64,000 nucleotides of DNA, taken from the NCBI GenBank assembly GCA_947561715.1, contig OX387202.1:4663001-4727000 (forward strand). The letters are read 5' to 3'. Made by a program: the position numbers and the translations under genes. The DNA comes from Ascidia mentula. Lineage: Eukaryota > Chordata > Ascidiacea > Phlebobranchia > Ascidiidae. Under the pieces are notes generated by a model that was not told the origin of the DNA, ran no database searches, and worked only from the letters and a program-made list of their open reading frames with translations. Shown in pieces: positions 9,038-22,471 of this stretch. Positions within the stretch are counted from its first letter, which is position 1, and each line of letters starts with the position of its first letter.

Positions 9038-12000
9038 TCAGTTGAGTGAAGGGGCGGACTCGTCATGCCACGTCATCCATATCCCAGGCCACCGCATTTG
9101 AAGACAACTCTCTATTGCTGAGTCAGCAGTTTTTCCACTGCATTCTTGCCAATCGATATGACGAGCAGTTCCTCTACGAAAACGAACCTAGAATTTAATA
9201 AACAAGGGGACATGAAAATAAATCATTCAATAAATAAGATCAAAACGCAATCGACAATTAATTTAATGTCATCAAATTCCAGGTTCGCAAAATTAATGTC
9301 AGTTAACTTTCAGATTACTTTGTGGTTTGCAAAACGGATATGTAGGTACACAAATACACAATTATAAATTGGTAATTTTCGGGAATGGATTTTGTTTTTG
9401 GTTTAACCTGCGCTTTAAATTGTTGTGAAACAGTTTTTGTCAATAAATGTTCCCAGTCACAATCATATATTGTTTGATATTTGGTATTTCTAGTCCAACC
9501 TTTCCATCCTGATGAGATTGAGAGAGACCATTATAGTGAAACATATCGAAACTATCGGGCAGTGTCTTCTTGTTCTGCAAAAGAAATCAACAAAACTTTG
9601 GCAGACAGAATGGTAACAAGCTCTATAGTGTTGGATATATACAGAGCCCTTGAGAGAAGAAACGTGACGATGCGAGGACATTTTCTAATGGAGATCACAT
9701 AAATTTATACGGGGAACACAACATTTACAACAGAAATCTCTTTTGAGGAAAACTATGTTCGAAGTTTTGCATGGGTCCAGGTGCTCTTGGGGGCCTGAAT
9801 ATGACGTCACGCATGTGATAAGCTTGATGAGCTTACCTCGTTGGAAAAAAACTCTTCGAAAAATTTGGATCTGATGATGACACCGAGTCCTTCCGGGTCC
9901 AAGTTCTCACACATAATTTGAACACTGAGGATAGACGACAAAGTGAGAATAGATGGAACGGTTTCATACAACTATAGCAAACATCACTAACTTAATAACA
10001 TGCTTTACAAGTTTACTTATCTAAATATCAACATTTACTTTCAATAACCTCGCTATTGTGCAAGATTTTTGATAATTTAGTTAGAAAATGTGAGTGCTGG
10101 TATTTTGATAAATGGAACAAAAAAATATTTGTGGCAAAAAAATATATTTGCTGTCAAACCTTACATTGGCGAAATATTACATTACAACATAGTTTTTATG
10201 CCCAAAAATGCAGCATTTTCCCAAATTTCAAAGAAACAACAAAACACACTCACTATTCTGGTTCGTTGACCAAATCTAGTTCTCGCAGCAAATCTTCGAG
10301 GGCTGAAGTCGGAACGAAGCCGTTATCTGAAAAACTGACCACGTTCAAATTATATTATAAAGGTATTAAGGTGCACTGGCATGGTAGCCAAGACATTGCA
10401 ATCGGTCGAGCGTTGGGCCTGGTAAGCTCAGGGTCTCGAGTTCAAACCTCACCGAGAGCTTAATTTTTCAGATGACCCTCGGACTTGCAATGCCTTGCCT
10501 GGTTAGTCATTAAACCTGTGAGCGCCTGGTATAAAGGACCTGAGCAGTGGGGCGATTCTTCCACTTCGGCGTCATAATGGTAACGTAAGAAAATACAAAA
10601 TATATTTAATTTCTCAGGGTTTGATATTCGAAAGGTAAATTGTTTGGAAGATAAACAAAATTATTGATCCCAAAAGCAAAAGCCACACGGTTCAAAAGCT
10701 ATAATGACTAAACTTCAAGCGTGAGAGATGGTCTTTTAATGGTGACGTGTTTAATAATAACGTTACACTGACAAATGGCAGTTAAACGTCCACAAAAGAA
10801 AAATCCCACCAACCTTCCGGATCAAACTTGTCGAAGATTTTATGAGCTCGGTCCATTGCAGAGTCGGGCGCCACCAAGGAACACTCGTATGAGAAGAGCA
10901 AGGAAAGATGAGTCTCACTTCCCAACAACCAGATCGGGTACCTCGGACGCTTTAGGTGATTCCCCACCGTACAGTAACGTAATTTCTCGAGGAGGGTCAA
11001 AAAGCCGATGTTGCAAGTGGAGGGGATTCCCCGCAGGCCTGGAAAATTGAGCATGGTTTTAAAGACTGGGGGTGCGCAAATAAGGGGGTGCCCCCATTTT
11101 GAGTGGCGAAAAGTGTAAATATATCGACGCTTTTTGACGATATACACAGGCCACTTAGCTACGATCAAGAGTCGGTTTATGTTTCTTAGTATCACCGCTT
11201 GCATAATGTCGTCACACAGTAGCGTGCAAAAAAGTTCGATTGTTACGTCACACTTATACTTTAGCCGCAATAAGAACTTATGGCAGTGAAACCATTTGTA
11301 AACCCTGCTGAAGCATTGATACACGTCACTCACATAAACCTCCTACGTCACGATTCCCATCGAACACGTTTGAGACGGCCTGGCCACAGATGAGTAAATT
11401 GATTAAATTTTGGCTGAAACATAAAACAAAATATTGTCAATAGTTTTTAATAGTTTTTAATCTAGTGTCTGTTAGTAGAAATTGCCTGAATTAACTATTT
11501 ACACAAAATTAAACTTTTTTGCTTGAGAAATTTTCAGCGCCATACAATAGTGAAAGTCCTGGAAACAATTTTATACATTTACCATCTGGTAAATAATAAT
11601 TCAGTCAAGTTGTTTACAAGATAATTAGTGAAACTACCTCCCATGTCCATGTATGGAATCTATCAGAGGGACATCAGGGTTGTCCATTTCATTAATTACA
11701 TTATCCACCCCCTGCAGCAAACATAGGGAAAATATTTCAGATACATAAACATTATTCTGATCAACATCAACAAAACACTTGAATATCCAAAAGCATGCAA
11801 AAATTTGAGCCTTTTGTTTTAAAACACATTGCAGTTTTGCACAAAACCACAACCTTTGATAAGATGACTGAATAAAGGAACTTCAGAACTCCGAAGGGTG
11901 ACATGAAGGAACTGAGGTCGTTAAATAAAAGTGAGTGCAGTTCAGTTTCACTGGAACATTTACGCAACCTAAAAATGGGTACAAAAGTTGGATATAAGCC

Positions 12001-13546
12001 ATATTAGCTCTTACTTCAAGGCATAAGTAAAACCAAACAAAAAAACAAACTTTATTGTCATGCAATTTTTTATTCTTAAATCCAACAGTTTAAAAAACAT
12101 TTATTATATCAACTCAATTATTACCTTAAACTTGAATGAAAGTCTTGCAACTTGGGTGAATCCATCTGATTAACTTGAAGTCTGGAGTTTCCACTATTAG
12201 TGTTTGAAGATTTATGGTTATCTGATAACAACAATTCGAACGTGAAGAAATAAATGAGTCAATAAGGTTCAGTTGTGAGCTACATGAAATTGTCCATAAT
12301 GTTTTGACCTACAGTGTATTTTTGGTGGAGGTGTTTACAGTGTTCTTTGTGTTATCTTTCAACTATTTCTCATGTGATGAAAAAATATAGCGAGAATAAT
12401 TTTGCATTCAAAGACAAATTTTCAGTATCATACGAGGGAACGTTGACTATATATGACAACAAACCTCCACATGTGAAGGTGTTGTGTAGAAAGTACACAA
12501 AACAAAAAATAAATTAAATTTTAGCATAAATAAAATATTTTGCTTAACATATTCTGGTAAAGAAACAAAAAAAAAGTAAAAGGTACCTGCAACAGGTGAC
12601 ACACACAACATCCATGTACTTTTGTTCATCATCATCAGAATAGACACTAAGGCAGTGGCAAAAGATTTTTCGCGTTCTGCATCTGTGAATAATATTACTA
12701 ATTTTGTAAACCATTTAATGTGTTCTCCAATTAAAAAAAAATACTATGTATAAAACTGATTGGAAAGAATAACATGCACAGAAGATTTTTGAGGATTTTT
12801 CTGTAATTTTTTGCAATTTTATCAGTGATCTGTGCAAAACCAATTAGGTATATATCAATAATACACAAAAGCTTTCAGTTGCAAATTATGAACTTTCCAA
12901 TGTGGTACCTGATATATTTTCTATATCGACATCAGGGTTAATTTGAGGCATGCGGTCTTCCCCACTGCTATCATCAAACAACAGTTTTTGCAAAAAATAT
13001 CCCTGCACTGGTGCTATGACTGCACATGGACCACCAAATTGCTGAGCCAGAGCACATCTTTCATCTGAACTCCATTCAAAACCTGAAAATGACACAATTT
13101 GATACATAGGCGAAGTACTATTAGCTGTACTTTCATTTTCATAAATTTCTTAGTACTTTTTAGGAATTTATTCATAAGGCAGAAATCAAATAGAGATAAA
13201 GACTTGAAAAACCATCATTCATAATTTTTCTCTTCATCTTGGCGTAAGCTCACATATAGGCTATGTACAATTAAGTGTAATACAACATTAATACTGCATG
13301 AGTTGGGCTGCTAGTTCAATGCCTACAATAGTTTTATAGAGCAACAATGCCTACATATAGCCTACACGGCCCACTATAGGTTTTTAGAGGCACAGTGCCC
13401 ATAACAATTCACAAATGTTGTTTTACATGAAAGAAAGTCGATTTAAACTTACCTTGAGCCCATCTTTTAAAAATTGATTCGGAAACAGTTCCGCCCCACA
13501 CAAGAGCAGTAATTTTGCGATCGACTTCGGGAAAGAAGGCTTGCAT
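9038..13546 (-). CDS. MINDY3: MINDY3 lysine-48 deubiquitinase
   Basis: Twelve coding exons on the minus strand, 5' to 3': 13453-13546, 12909-13082, 12587-12682, 12125-12221, 11854-11968, 11638-11711, 11334-11413, 10814-11038, 10254-10326, 9837-9924, 9500-9574, 9038-9187. Junctions are GT-AG and phases join perfectly to 446 residues, against 445 in human MINDY3 (FAM188A). The catalytic cysteine lies in QFGGPCAVIAPVQ (Cys51) and the catalytic histidine in GSETHLSLLF. The C-terminus CLQMRWPGIWMTWHDESAP and final SLN match the vertebrate end closely. The family trims K48-linked polyubiquitin from the distal end. The start is the ATG at 13546; its first exon aligns with the vertebrate N-terminus. 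A tRNA-derived SINE sits in the intron between exons 8 and 9. Confidence 0.95.
10375..10590 (+). mobile_element. tRNA-derived SINE, diverged copy
   Basis: Lies in a MINDY3 intron on the opposite strand. It shares with the 28211-28450 element the box-B region GAGTTCAAA then CTCACCG, the phrase GAGCGTTGGGCCTGGT, the junction GAGCTT then ATTTTTCA, and the tail GGACCTG then GCAGTGGGGCGAT. The 5' tRNA-like part is more degenerate here. The two copies are about 20 percent diverged in shared blocks. Confidence 0.75.
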
Positions 13547-14052
13547 CACATTTGTAAAATCCTTAAACCGACTTAACGCAAAATAACTAAAATCAAAATC
13601 TTGCTAACACTCAAAATGCTGAGTAAGAAAAACAATGCTGATTCACAAAAGAAATGGTTCCAAAATACGTCGCGTTGTTGTGACAAATTTATTCTCTTTT
13701 TCCAACAAAACATTTTCTTTGACATTTATCTTAAAATGTTGTGTTACGTTTTTTTTTAAAAAAATTATGTATCAGTAATGTCTTGTAGTGCCGGCTTTAT
13801 TGTGTTTTTATATTTTGTTTTGATGTCGCTGTCGCGTTTCGAGTATTTTCTTTGCTTAACGACAAAACAAGAGAAGCACGGTGAAAATTTTGGAGATACT
13901 TAATTGGATTGAACATTAGCGTTTTGAATAATTTAAATATGTTAGTATTTGTTTTGCAGTGGCCGGATTAACGAGTTTATTTCACTGTTAAATTCGTAGC
14001 TGTAAATTACTGTTATTGCGTCAGGCCAATACAAAGTATAAATTTGGCGAAA
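13547..14052. promoter_or_regulatory. Divergent promoter region between MINDY3 and SPAG1
   Basis: The 506 bp between the two start codons must hold both promoters and 5' UTRs unless further non-coding exons lie beyond. I see no clear TATA box in a convincing place and no long open frame. Head-to-head spacing this small suggests a shared bidirectional promoter. Confidence 0.6.
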
Positions 14053-17000
14053 ATGTCGGTTTCTCAAACCGCAGAGATGTTGAATGGGAGCGGGGACTCA
14101 ACCCCAGGTGTAACAATTGATATGATGGATTACGGTTTTATTGAAAAATGTACCAACGTTAAGGTATGCAATGTTTGTCGTTTTATTAATGATAATATGT
14201 AAATTGTTGACAAAGAATTTGTGTCTTGCATATGTTAATCATTTCTTAATTAAATAAATATGCACACTCTGTTTATACATGTTATTAAATATCTTCTTTA
14301 CAGCAACTTGAAAAAGTTCTTCGTGATCTTCGTTCAGGAAAACATGGTTATTACCCCCATCTGATAGAGCACTGTGAGAAAAAAATTATACTACTCAACC
14401 CCAAGAGTAAAGCTCTTAGGAAAGAAAATCCAATAAAGAAAACAAGGTAAATACTTATTTACTTACAGATCTGGACATTTCATAATTCCATGTGGTTTAG
14501 GTTTAGTAGCAAAGTTTTTGTCCTTAAACTTCTTGTAGTGGTTGTTTGGTTATTTAACTCTTGAGCTAAAATATGGTTCTTTTGTCTCTTGAGAAGAATG
14601 TTGTGTAAGGTGTTGTTTAAGAGTGTTTTGTAAGGTAGTTGCATAAAGTGCATAAATTATGCAGAGATTTGCCTGAGAACGACCGTAAAGATTTGGCAAA
14701 TGGTCTTGAGGATTGGATGAGTAAAATGAAGGAGGTTGAAAAGGACTTTGTCCCAAATGCTAAAGGAACAGAAAAAAACATCCCACCTGTCAGAACTTCT
14801 AAGCTGTTAAAAGGTTTCAGTTTTGTTTGTTCTGTGATGAAAGCTGTGATAAATGAAAGCATTTATAATCACTATAAACAGGGTTGCCATGCAATACACA
14901 TACCATGTTTACATCTTTAATGTGCTTAATTACATCAAATGTGGTGTGTTAGTTATATGGCGCAGTGCTTTTTAAATAAATGCTTAAAAACGATATTGTT
15001 GTGACAAAACAAATTATCACTTTGTGCCTCTTAAAAATGGTCATCAATCTGATGTATTATATTGATATAGCCTCCACAATCATGAAAATTAAGTATATTT
15101 CAATATTTCAGAAAAATTTTATTTTATTGAAATAATTGTAAAGTTATTCAATTTCAGCAATCAAAATCAGCATGTGCTTATTTGGTCCCGGTGAATCGTA
15201 ACCCTGCCCACAAATTTCTTTGTTTGTTTGTTATACTGCTTTTATTATATTTATATAATTTATGTGTTGTTTTAGGCACAGCAAAACCAGTAGAAGTCAA
15301 TGGAATCTCAAAGTCCTCAAAGGATTCTCGCATTAAAAGTTGGGATTATAAAGCATGGGACAAGTTTGATGCCGACGTAGAATGTGGGAAAGTTGAAGAG
15401 AAAGCTGAGAAAACTCCTGTTCCCTCCAACAAAAAGGTTCCAGTTCAAATATATACTTTATGTAGTTTATTGTACATAGATTTACTACAGTCGACACACA
15501 GGTTTCTCCACTTCTTGGTTTATGACCACTTAGAATTTTCCATGCACTCTGTAATCTCCTTGTTGGACCAGTTTCTGAACGTATCATTAATTAAAATATT
15601 AATGTATCAATGTTAAGGTAGACTCTGCCGCTGTGTGTCTAACTTGCCAGTTTGTGGTTGACCGTTTAACAAAACAATCTAATCATTACATAAATCAGCC
15701 TGTGGTCTCTCAATATAGACATCATATGCATAGCTGTTGTACAGTTTGATTCAGTCCTTTCTCTCCCATTGCTTTCTATATGACTACATCCACTATAACC
15801 ACTCTACAACTTAACTGCATATGGAGTGAAACCAACCTTTTTTTGTTTTACAACAATGTTAAGCATCATTATTTATGAAAGTAATAGAGCCAAGAACTGA
15901 ATCTTTCCTGTTGGCAATTTAATGAATATCTTTTTGACCCATTCAACCAAACCTTTGCAACTTTAAGTTGAGAAATGTTGGTCCATATTTTATTGGGAAT
16001 GGATGGAAAGAAACAACGTTAATAAAGTGTAAATTAATACTAATTTTCAGGTAAATATCCCACATAAGATAGATTCAAGTGAAATGTCAAAAGAAGAGAA
16101 ATGTCTTCGATCAGCACAAGAGAAAGAGAAGGGGAACGAAGCTTTTAAATCGGGTAAGTTTTACAAAGTGTTCCAAAGGTTTTTACAGGGTAGATGGTTT
16201 AAACCTGATGTTTATAAATCAGTAGTATTATATTTACATATATAACTATGGTTTTTGTTAAAACTTCAAGTCAATGTGTCAGTCTCTGGTAAAGTAATTT
16301 GAAGATCAACTTAATTTGGAGGTTAAAAGAATGGTTGTGTGATGGTCAAACAATGTTGTTGTTTTGTGACATCACGCCATGTACAGATGTGCAGCATAAA
16401 TACTAGAGAATTTTCGTTAAATGATAAACATGCATTTTCCATTTTCAGGTGATTTTGAAGAAGCAATAGCATATTACTCACGCAGCATCAACTTGGTGCC
16501 CGTGGCGGCTTCAATTAACAACCGTGCACTCGCATATCTTCGTGTTGAAGATTGGAAAAATGCTGAGAAGGATTGTAACCAAGTTTTGGATATGGAGCCT
16601 GACAACCTGAAGGCGAAACTTCGACGTGCAACTGCTTTAAAACAGTTGAACCAGCTAGAAGAAGCCAAATCTGATCTGAATTACGTCCTTTCAAAGGTAA
16701 GAAAACAGTTTCCACAAATTATACAGACTTTTAGGGCTTTGCTGTATATTGCCTAAAAATTAGCTTTGGGCAAATACACAAGCCACAAGTATGTGACTAC
16801 TTGGTCTTTTCAAACAAATCTAAGAGCTAAGATGTCTGCACCCTTGCTACACATTGCACATAAACTCCCAGAAGTGCCAATTGACATAATGGGAACTGTA
16901 TGACCTGAAACTGTCACAGCAACATTTCATACTCTTAACCTCATTAATCAATGACAGATGGCATTTGTGGGCATTTCTTGTCAGTTGCAGAATTGTTGCA

Positions 17001-19818
17001 GATCTTACAGTGAGATATAGTTTTGTTTGCTGGCATTTGTCAGTCAGTTGTGTGCAGTGGTTTAATTATTATCTGTAAAAGGACTTAGTTTCTATATGAA
17101 GGATAAAATATTTTAGCTAAAGGAGCAGTTTGTCATACTACATAATTGTTATTAGTGTGGCAACACAACAAGTCTAGATTTTCAGTGCTTTAGCAGTGTT
17201 TGCATTTTATAAAGTGAATATTATGATAAACACAAACTTTTTTATTGTGGATTTGTCCTTTAACAAATATATATAATTTTGTAGATTTAATTTTATTTTG
17301 GATTCGTCACAAAATTATTCAGCATAATGTTACAACTGTATGATTGGATTATTAGCCTGGTGTGAACTTAACAATGTTATTAGAGTCTAAAATATATTCT
17401 TACTTTTCGTAGGAATCCAACAATGCACGGGCAAAAAAACTTTTAGAAGAAGTTGAGACAAAATTGAGTGATATAGCGAAGATGAAGCCGGGAAGAAAGA
17501 TGATGATTGATGAAGTTGAGTCTTCCGACAGTGAGGATTCAACTCCTCCGACCGATCCTACTCAACAAACTCCTGATAACAACGACGTAGGATCGCCCAG
17601 TGGCGAAGAGAAGAAAACGGAAAAAAATCATGAACCAACAGATGATATTTCATCAGAAATCCCTGAATGTAATGTTGTTAATAATGACGTCAGATCCAAA
17701 ACGTCAGTAGCTGCTGAAAGTGGGGAAGCACCCAAACATGTAAATGGTGTCAATGGAGGGGAAGTACCTGGTGACAAAGCTGAGAGTAAAGATGAACCAA
17801 CAGTTACACGAGACCAAAAATCGGCCCCCAAAACGATTGAGAAGTCGGAGTCACCTCCTGCCTCAGAGAAAGCAACAAAAGAGGTGGAAACCGTACAGAA
17901 AACTGAACCTGAACAAAAAAGTTTACCATCTCCTGCCGAGAAAATAAAGCACGGTGCAAACCGACTTTTCCGCAACGGACAGTATGGCACAGCTGCCGAT
18001 AAATACACGCAGGCAATAGAAAAAGTCCCAAATACACCGGACTTCAGCCACGCCCGAGCACTTCTCTATAGCAACCGCGCTGCATGTAAACTTAAAATAG
18101 GAGAAGACAGGGCTTGCATAGAGGATTGTACGAAAGTGCTGGAACTAAAACCCTTTGATGTGAAGGCCTTAATCCGTCGTGCTAGCGCTTACGAACATAA
18201 GGAACGTTACACCCACGCGTATGTTGACTTTAAGACTGCGCAAATGGTCGATTACAATGCAAACCAGGCACAGGATGGCGCCAATAGAACGGCGAAGCAT
18301 TTGCGCGACATACATGGGCCGAAGTGGATTGAAAAATTGCCAGAAATACCAAAAGTTCCTGGAAATTTTTTGTCTGCGTCACAACCAGTTGCTAGGCAAA
18401 ATTTTACGTCACCTCCAGCACCGAAAGCAGAAGTGAAACCTGAAGCTGGAGTCAAGTCGACTGTTCCTGAGGCCAAGAAACCTCCACCTGCAGATAAACC
18501 GAAGAAACCTGATCATAAAAAGGGGGGGAAGCGGGAAAACCAGCATGGAAAACCGAGCAAAGCAAACAGAGGGAAATCAGCTCAGGGCAAAAAGAATTCC
18601 GGAGCCACAAAATCAGCTTCTCAGAAAGCCGATGAAGACGCGAAGAAGAAGAAAATCCGACAGGAGCTTTTTGAGAAGTTGAAAGAAGAAGGGAATAGTT
18701 TGGTGCGAAAAGGCAACTACTCGGCAGCCATTGAATCTTACACCAAATGCATACAGATCGCTCCCGACCAGGTTGCAAGTTTCACAAACCGCGCACTTTG
18801 CTTCCTCAAGCTGAACAAACACATTTCGGCTGATCACGATTGCACCGCGGCATTGAAACTCGACCCGAAGAACGTGAAAGCACTTTTCAGGCGAGCGCAG
18901 TCGAGGAGGAGCTTGAAACTTTATAAGGAAGCGGAGGCGGATCTGAAACATCTTCTGGTTGTTGATCCCGGGAATAAATCTGCCCAAGGAGAGATGAAAC
19001 TTCTTCAGAAGGAGCTCAAAGACTTGGAAGATCCGGATGAGTTTCTTAAAAAGGTGGAAGAAGTGAAAATAGATGAATCTCCCAAACGGAAGATGGTGAT
19101 TGAAGAGTTGAGTGATGATGATGAGGAAGATGAAGAAAAAGTTTCAGAAGATGATAAAAATGAAAAACCGCTTCCTAAAGCACCCGAGGAGAACCGAGAA
19201 GGGAGAAAATATTCAAAAGATGTGGATGTGGAGAAGCAAGTTACGGAAGAAGAAAATTTAAACAAGAAATCTGAGCAAGTGGCAGTGGAGGATGCGGAAC
19301 CTCGAAAAGTAAACGTTGAAGATGAGGAAAAGATTGAAAGATCAACGGTTCCCGCAGCGAAATCGTCGACTGACCAAGAAAAAGAAGTTTCCCAACATAC
19401 AGAGGGACCACAAGTAACCACACCCGTTACAACCCCCTACGAATTCGGACATCTGTGGAACGCAATTCAACCAAAAACAAACATTAGGGCTTACAAAAAT
19501 CTCATCGATCGAGTGGATTTGAAACTCCTTCCCACCCTCGTGAGCAACAAGACAGACGCTCATATGATCACCACACTCACGCGCATATCACGAGATCACA
19601 TGAGCGCCAAAAGTGCCGACGGCATTGCTCGTTCATTCGAGATCATGAAACAAATGACGAAAGCTCGTAGATTTAACATGGCGGTCATGTTCCTTAATGC
19701 GGATGAGAAGAAGGATTTGCTCGAGCTGTTTGCCCAATTTGCTTCTCACGTCGGGGAAAACACCGTTGGATATTCGAAAAGGGATGTGGAGATGTTACGT
19801 AAAGGGTACATGGTTTAA
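14053..19818 (+). CDS. SPAG1: SPAG1, TPR co-chaperone for dynein arm assembly
   Basis: Seven exons: 14053-14163, 14304-14446, 14665-14813, 15276-15436, 16051-16153, 16449-16696, 17413-19818. Phases agree and give 1,106 residues. The N-terminus (DYGFIEKCTNVKQLEKVLRD, and later LPENDRKD and AWDKFDADVEC) matches vertebrate SPAG1, followed by a first TPR cluster (EKGNEAFKSGDFEEAIAYYS), a second (ANRLFRNGQYGTAADKYTQA) and a third (EGNSLVRKGNYSAAIESYTK), separated by long lysine/glutamate-rich linkers, and a C-terminal RPAP3_C domain (about 980-1080). In other animals SPAG1 acts in the cytoplasm with HSP90/HSP70 and the R2TP-like complexes to pre-assemble axonemal dynein arms. The last exon alone encodes 802 residues, including two TPR clusters and the RPAP3_C domain. 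Confidence 0.95.
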
Positions 19819-22445
19819 GTGGAATGTTCAAAAAACTACCTTCTGTACGATCAACATAGTTACTATGCGTTTACACGCAAATCAGCCGGTGTTGAATTAT
19901 TTTTTCTTGCGTAGTAATATGCAACATCCGCAAGTTGGCGCACCGGCGCTAACATCATATTTGCTTTAAGTCTGTATCAAAAACTTGTCGATCAAATGTA
20001 CGTCAATTCCACAACTTTTAGCATGGTAATTTCAAGTGTATTGACACTCCATTGCTGCTAGGACAGATAATGTATGCTGGTTTGTCAATTAGTATGTTGC
20101 TAGGAAACGTTCGGATAAACTAGTTGTATTGTAACTTAATGTTGAGCATTTTATTCCCTGTAAACTTTTTCGAATTGTACTTTTCAATTGAAGTTTCAAT
20201 AAATTTGACTGTGAGTGTGACGACATCGTGACGTCATGATCTTTGCTCAAGCTAACCTGCAACTATACAACCTCATTACTTCTGAAATATGACCGAAACC
20301 GTTTACAATCTTATTGCGAAATTAGTTTGGGAATTTATAAAAACTCTACAAGATAACCAACATGTATTTTACTGGGTATTCAAACTCAAGCTTTTTGGGG
20401 AGAATTTGACCGACATCGCACAAAGTTTTAAGTGCAATATTTGCATAAAAGACATTGTTGTCATTGTTGAAGAATAATTTCCAAAGTAATAAAAATAAAC
20501 CTAATGGTCTCATGCGGATTACAAACTTCAAATTAATGTTCGAAGCGTTGGATATATGTGGGGTTAAAACCACGCAACTGACAAAAAAAGTCCGTTGTTA
20601 TCAATGTATGCGGTTGTTATATAACTTGTCATGGGACGCTTACGGGGCAATGGTTTTGCTAGGCAGTATAGGCCTACATCTCCTAATTTAGTCATATGTC
20701 AATAATCCTCCAAAACCAACACTAAGAAGTGTTTGCTGCCAAAGGTTCACCATGTTGACTTGGCCGAGATTCCAAAACTGACGAGTAGTAACCCCGGTCA
20801 TTGCCCCACACCCAACACCGGTCGTCGCTGATTGGTGGAAATGTTGGTTTGACCTGGGGTTGCGAAGTAAGGTAACCCAGTTACTAACTGGCCTGTTACA
20901 TAACTTTTAAGTGTGCTAGTACAGTATGAATTGTCACGTACGCATATAAATTTTTGAGTGCATTTTTTGCAAATCTACTGACGATTAAAAATGCGTTATG
21001 CCAACTACATATTTAGTCGTCAAACGGAGTTTTCTAATTCTGAAAATTTACCGCAATTAATTAGAATTCTTTTAAATGAGGAAATGGAATCATGCGACAG
21101 TTGTTGGACAAAGCAAACACATTCCCGAAAATATAATATCTTAAACAAATAATAAATCATATTTATTTCAATTTAATCGCAGGAAATGAAAATGTCCGAC
21201 GAATTTAGTTTAGATTTTAGCACAACTGGAAACAGATTATACTGAAATGATATAACAGATTTTAACCTAACGGAAACATAACTTTTTATGAATGTGGTAA
21301 CGAACTAAGGGTGGAAATCGTTGCAACCATAGGGCGACTTTGCAGCACCTAATAAAAAGATCTACTTGACATTACATAACACCGAAGCCAGTCGACCTAC
21401 ATTCCGTAAGGAGATGACAAACACAAAGAACCGCATACTAAAAAGGCGGGGCAACAAGACGCCAGCCAATCAGAGCGCTCCAATGAGAGGTAGATATGGG
21501 GCGTATGTTTGTTAAGTTCACAACTGGGAACGAAGTCCATCATGATTACGAGAAGTTGTTGACGCGATATGTTGGGACATTAATGCCTGGTCACTGTGTA
21601 TCTAAACCATACATAGGATTATTCAGGGTTGGGGATTGTTACGATAAAAACTTTTGGGGCAAAACATAGAGTTTATTTTTTTACTACTGATCTCATAGAT
21701 GGCGTCAAGATTTTGCAAAATTAAAACATTTTGTTTGTTTTACACATATTTAAAGACTGGCAATTACTGTGCTCTGAGATCAGCCGACTATTGACCTGTT
21801 TCAATGTAGCTTGCTTAATAATTGGTTTTACCTAAAAGCAATACCTCTGAGAGTAATACTCGTGTCCGTGCACTTTCAGGTAATTTATTATTTCATTTCC
21901 TACGCCTGAGGTTTCATGGAAAGGAATCCACCACGCTCCAATGAACACGTATGTATAGCACATGAGAGTAAAGCGAGAAGTAAATACACAACGTAACACT
22001 GTAAGTTTGAAGAAAACGGAGCAGCAAAAATTGAATGTGAATTCGTCTTTTGAGCTGTTGCGTTCAGGTGGGAATTAAAGAGATTTTTTTGACGTTGAAT
22101 GACGAAGTAACTGCAGATTCCAACTGCAGTCAGGACAAATATCGACTGGTAAATTACATCAACAACAGACGAGGTTGGAAACGCGAAGCACCACGAATCA
22201 AAACAAAGCGTTACGTATGTTGGCACAAAAAAGGTATTTTCGTCAAATCACGGATAGAAAAAGGGGATGATTTCCACGGAGGATTAAATCAAAATTGGAT
22301 AATTTTAATGACCTTGGGGAAAAAGTTGATATTGCTTAGAGAAAAACAATGATTTAGATTTTTAAAAAGCAAATTTTGGTAACTTTGCTGAATAATAAAC
22401 AAAACAAAATTGTTTTTTAAAGTAAGGCTATTGCTGCTGGAGTAT
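19819..22445. other. Intergenic region, no gene recognised
   Basis: SPAG1 3' UTR with AATAAA at 20198-20203, then about 2.2 kb without a recognisable coding exon. Short frames at 20289-20691 and 21900-22352 (both strands) lack domains and credible starts. The stretch 21450-21500 has CCAATCAG and CCAATGAG close together with GGCGGGGC, promoter-like, but no gene can be tied to it. Confidence 0.5.
20198..20203 (+). terminator. Poly(A) signal AATAAA of SPAG1
   Basis: First AATAAA after the SPAG1 stop, 380 bp downstream, followed within 30 bp by a GTGAGTGTGA GT-rich stretch typical of cleavage downstream elements. Confidence 0.5.
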
Positions 22446-22451
22446 TTTATT
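22446..22451 (-). terminator. Poly(A) signal AATAAA of the patatin-like lipase
   Basis: Minus-strand AATAAA located 20 bp after the lipase TAG stop (22472-22474). The 3' UTR would be very short. Confidence 0.5.
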
Positions 22452-22471
22452 CCAAGGAGTTTGAAATTAAT

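Noticed and set aside
9481-9702. Plus-strand frame of 73 codons with protein-like composition
   Set aside because: It lies antisense to MINDY3 exon 11, which explains the composition.
17628-19563. Long serine-rich or phenylalanine-rich frames antisense to SPAG1
   Set aside because: Shadows of the lysine/glutamate-rich coding strand; no independent splice or start evidence.
21900-22352. Overlapping frames on both strands, one with several hydrophobic stretches
   Set aside because: No proper ATG for the minus-strand frame, no family resemblance, and both strands open over the same AT-rich DNA, typical of chance.
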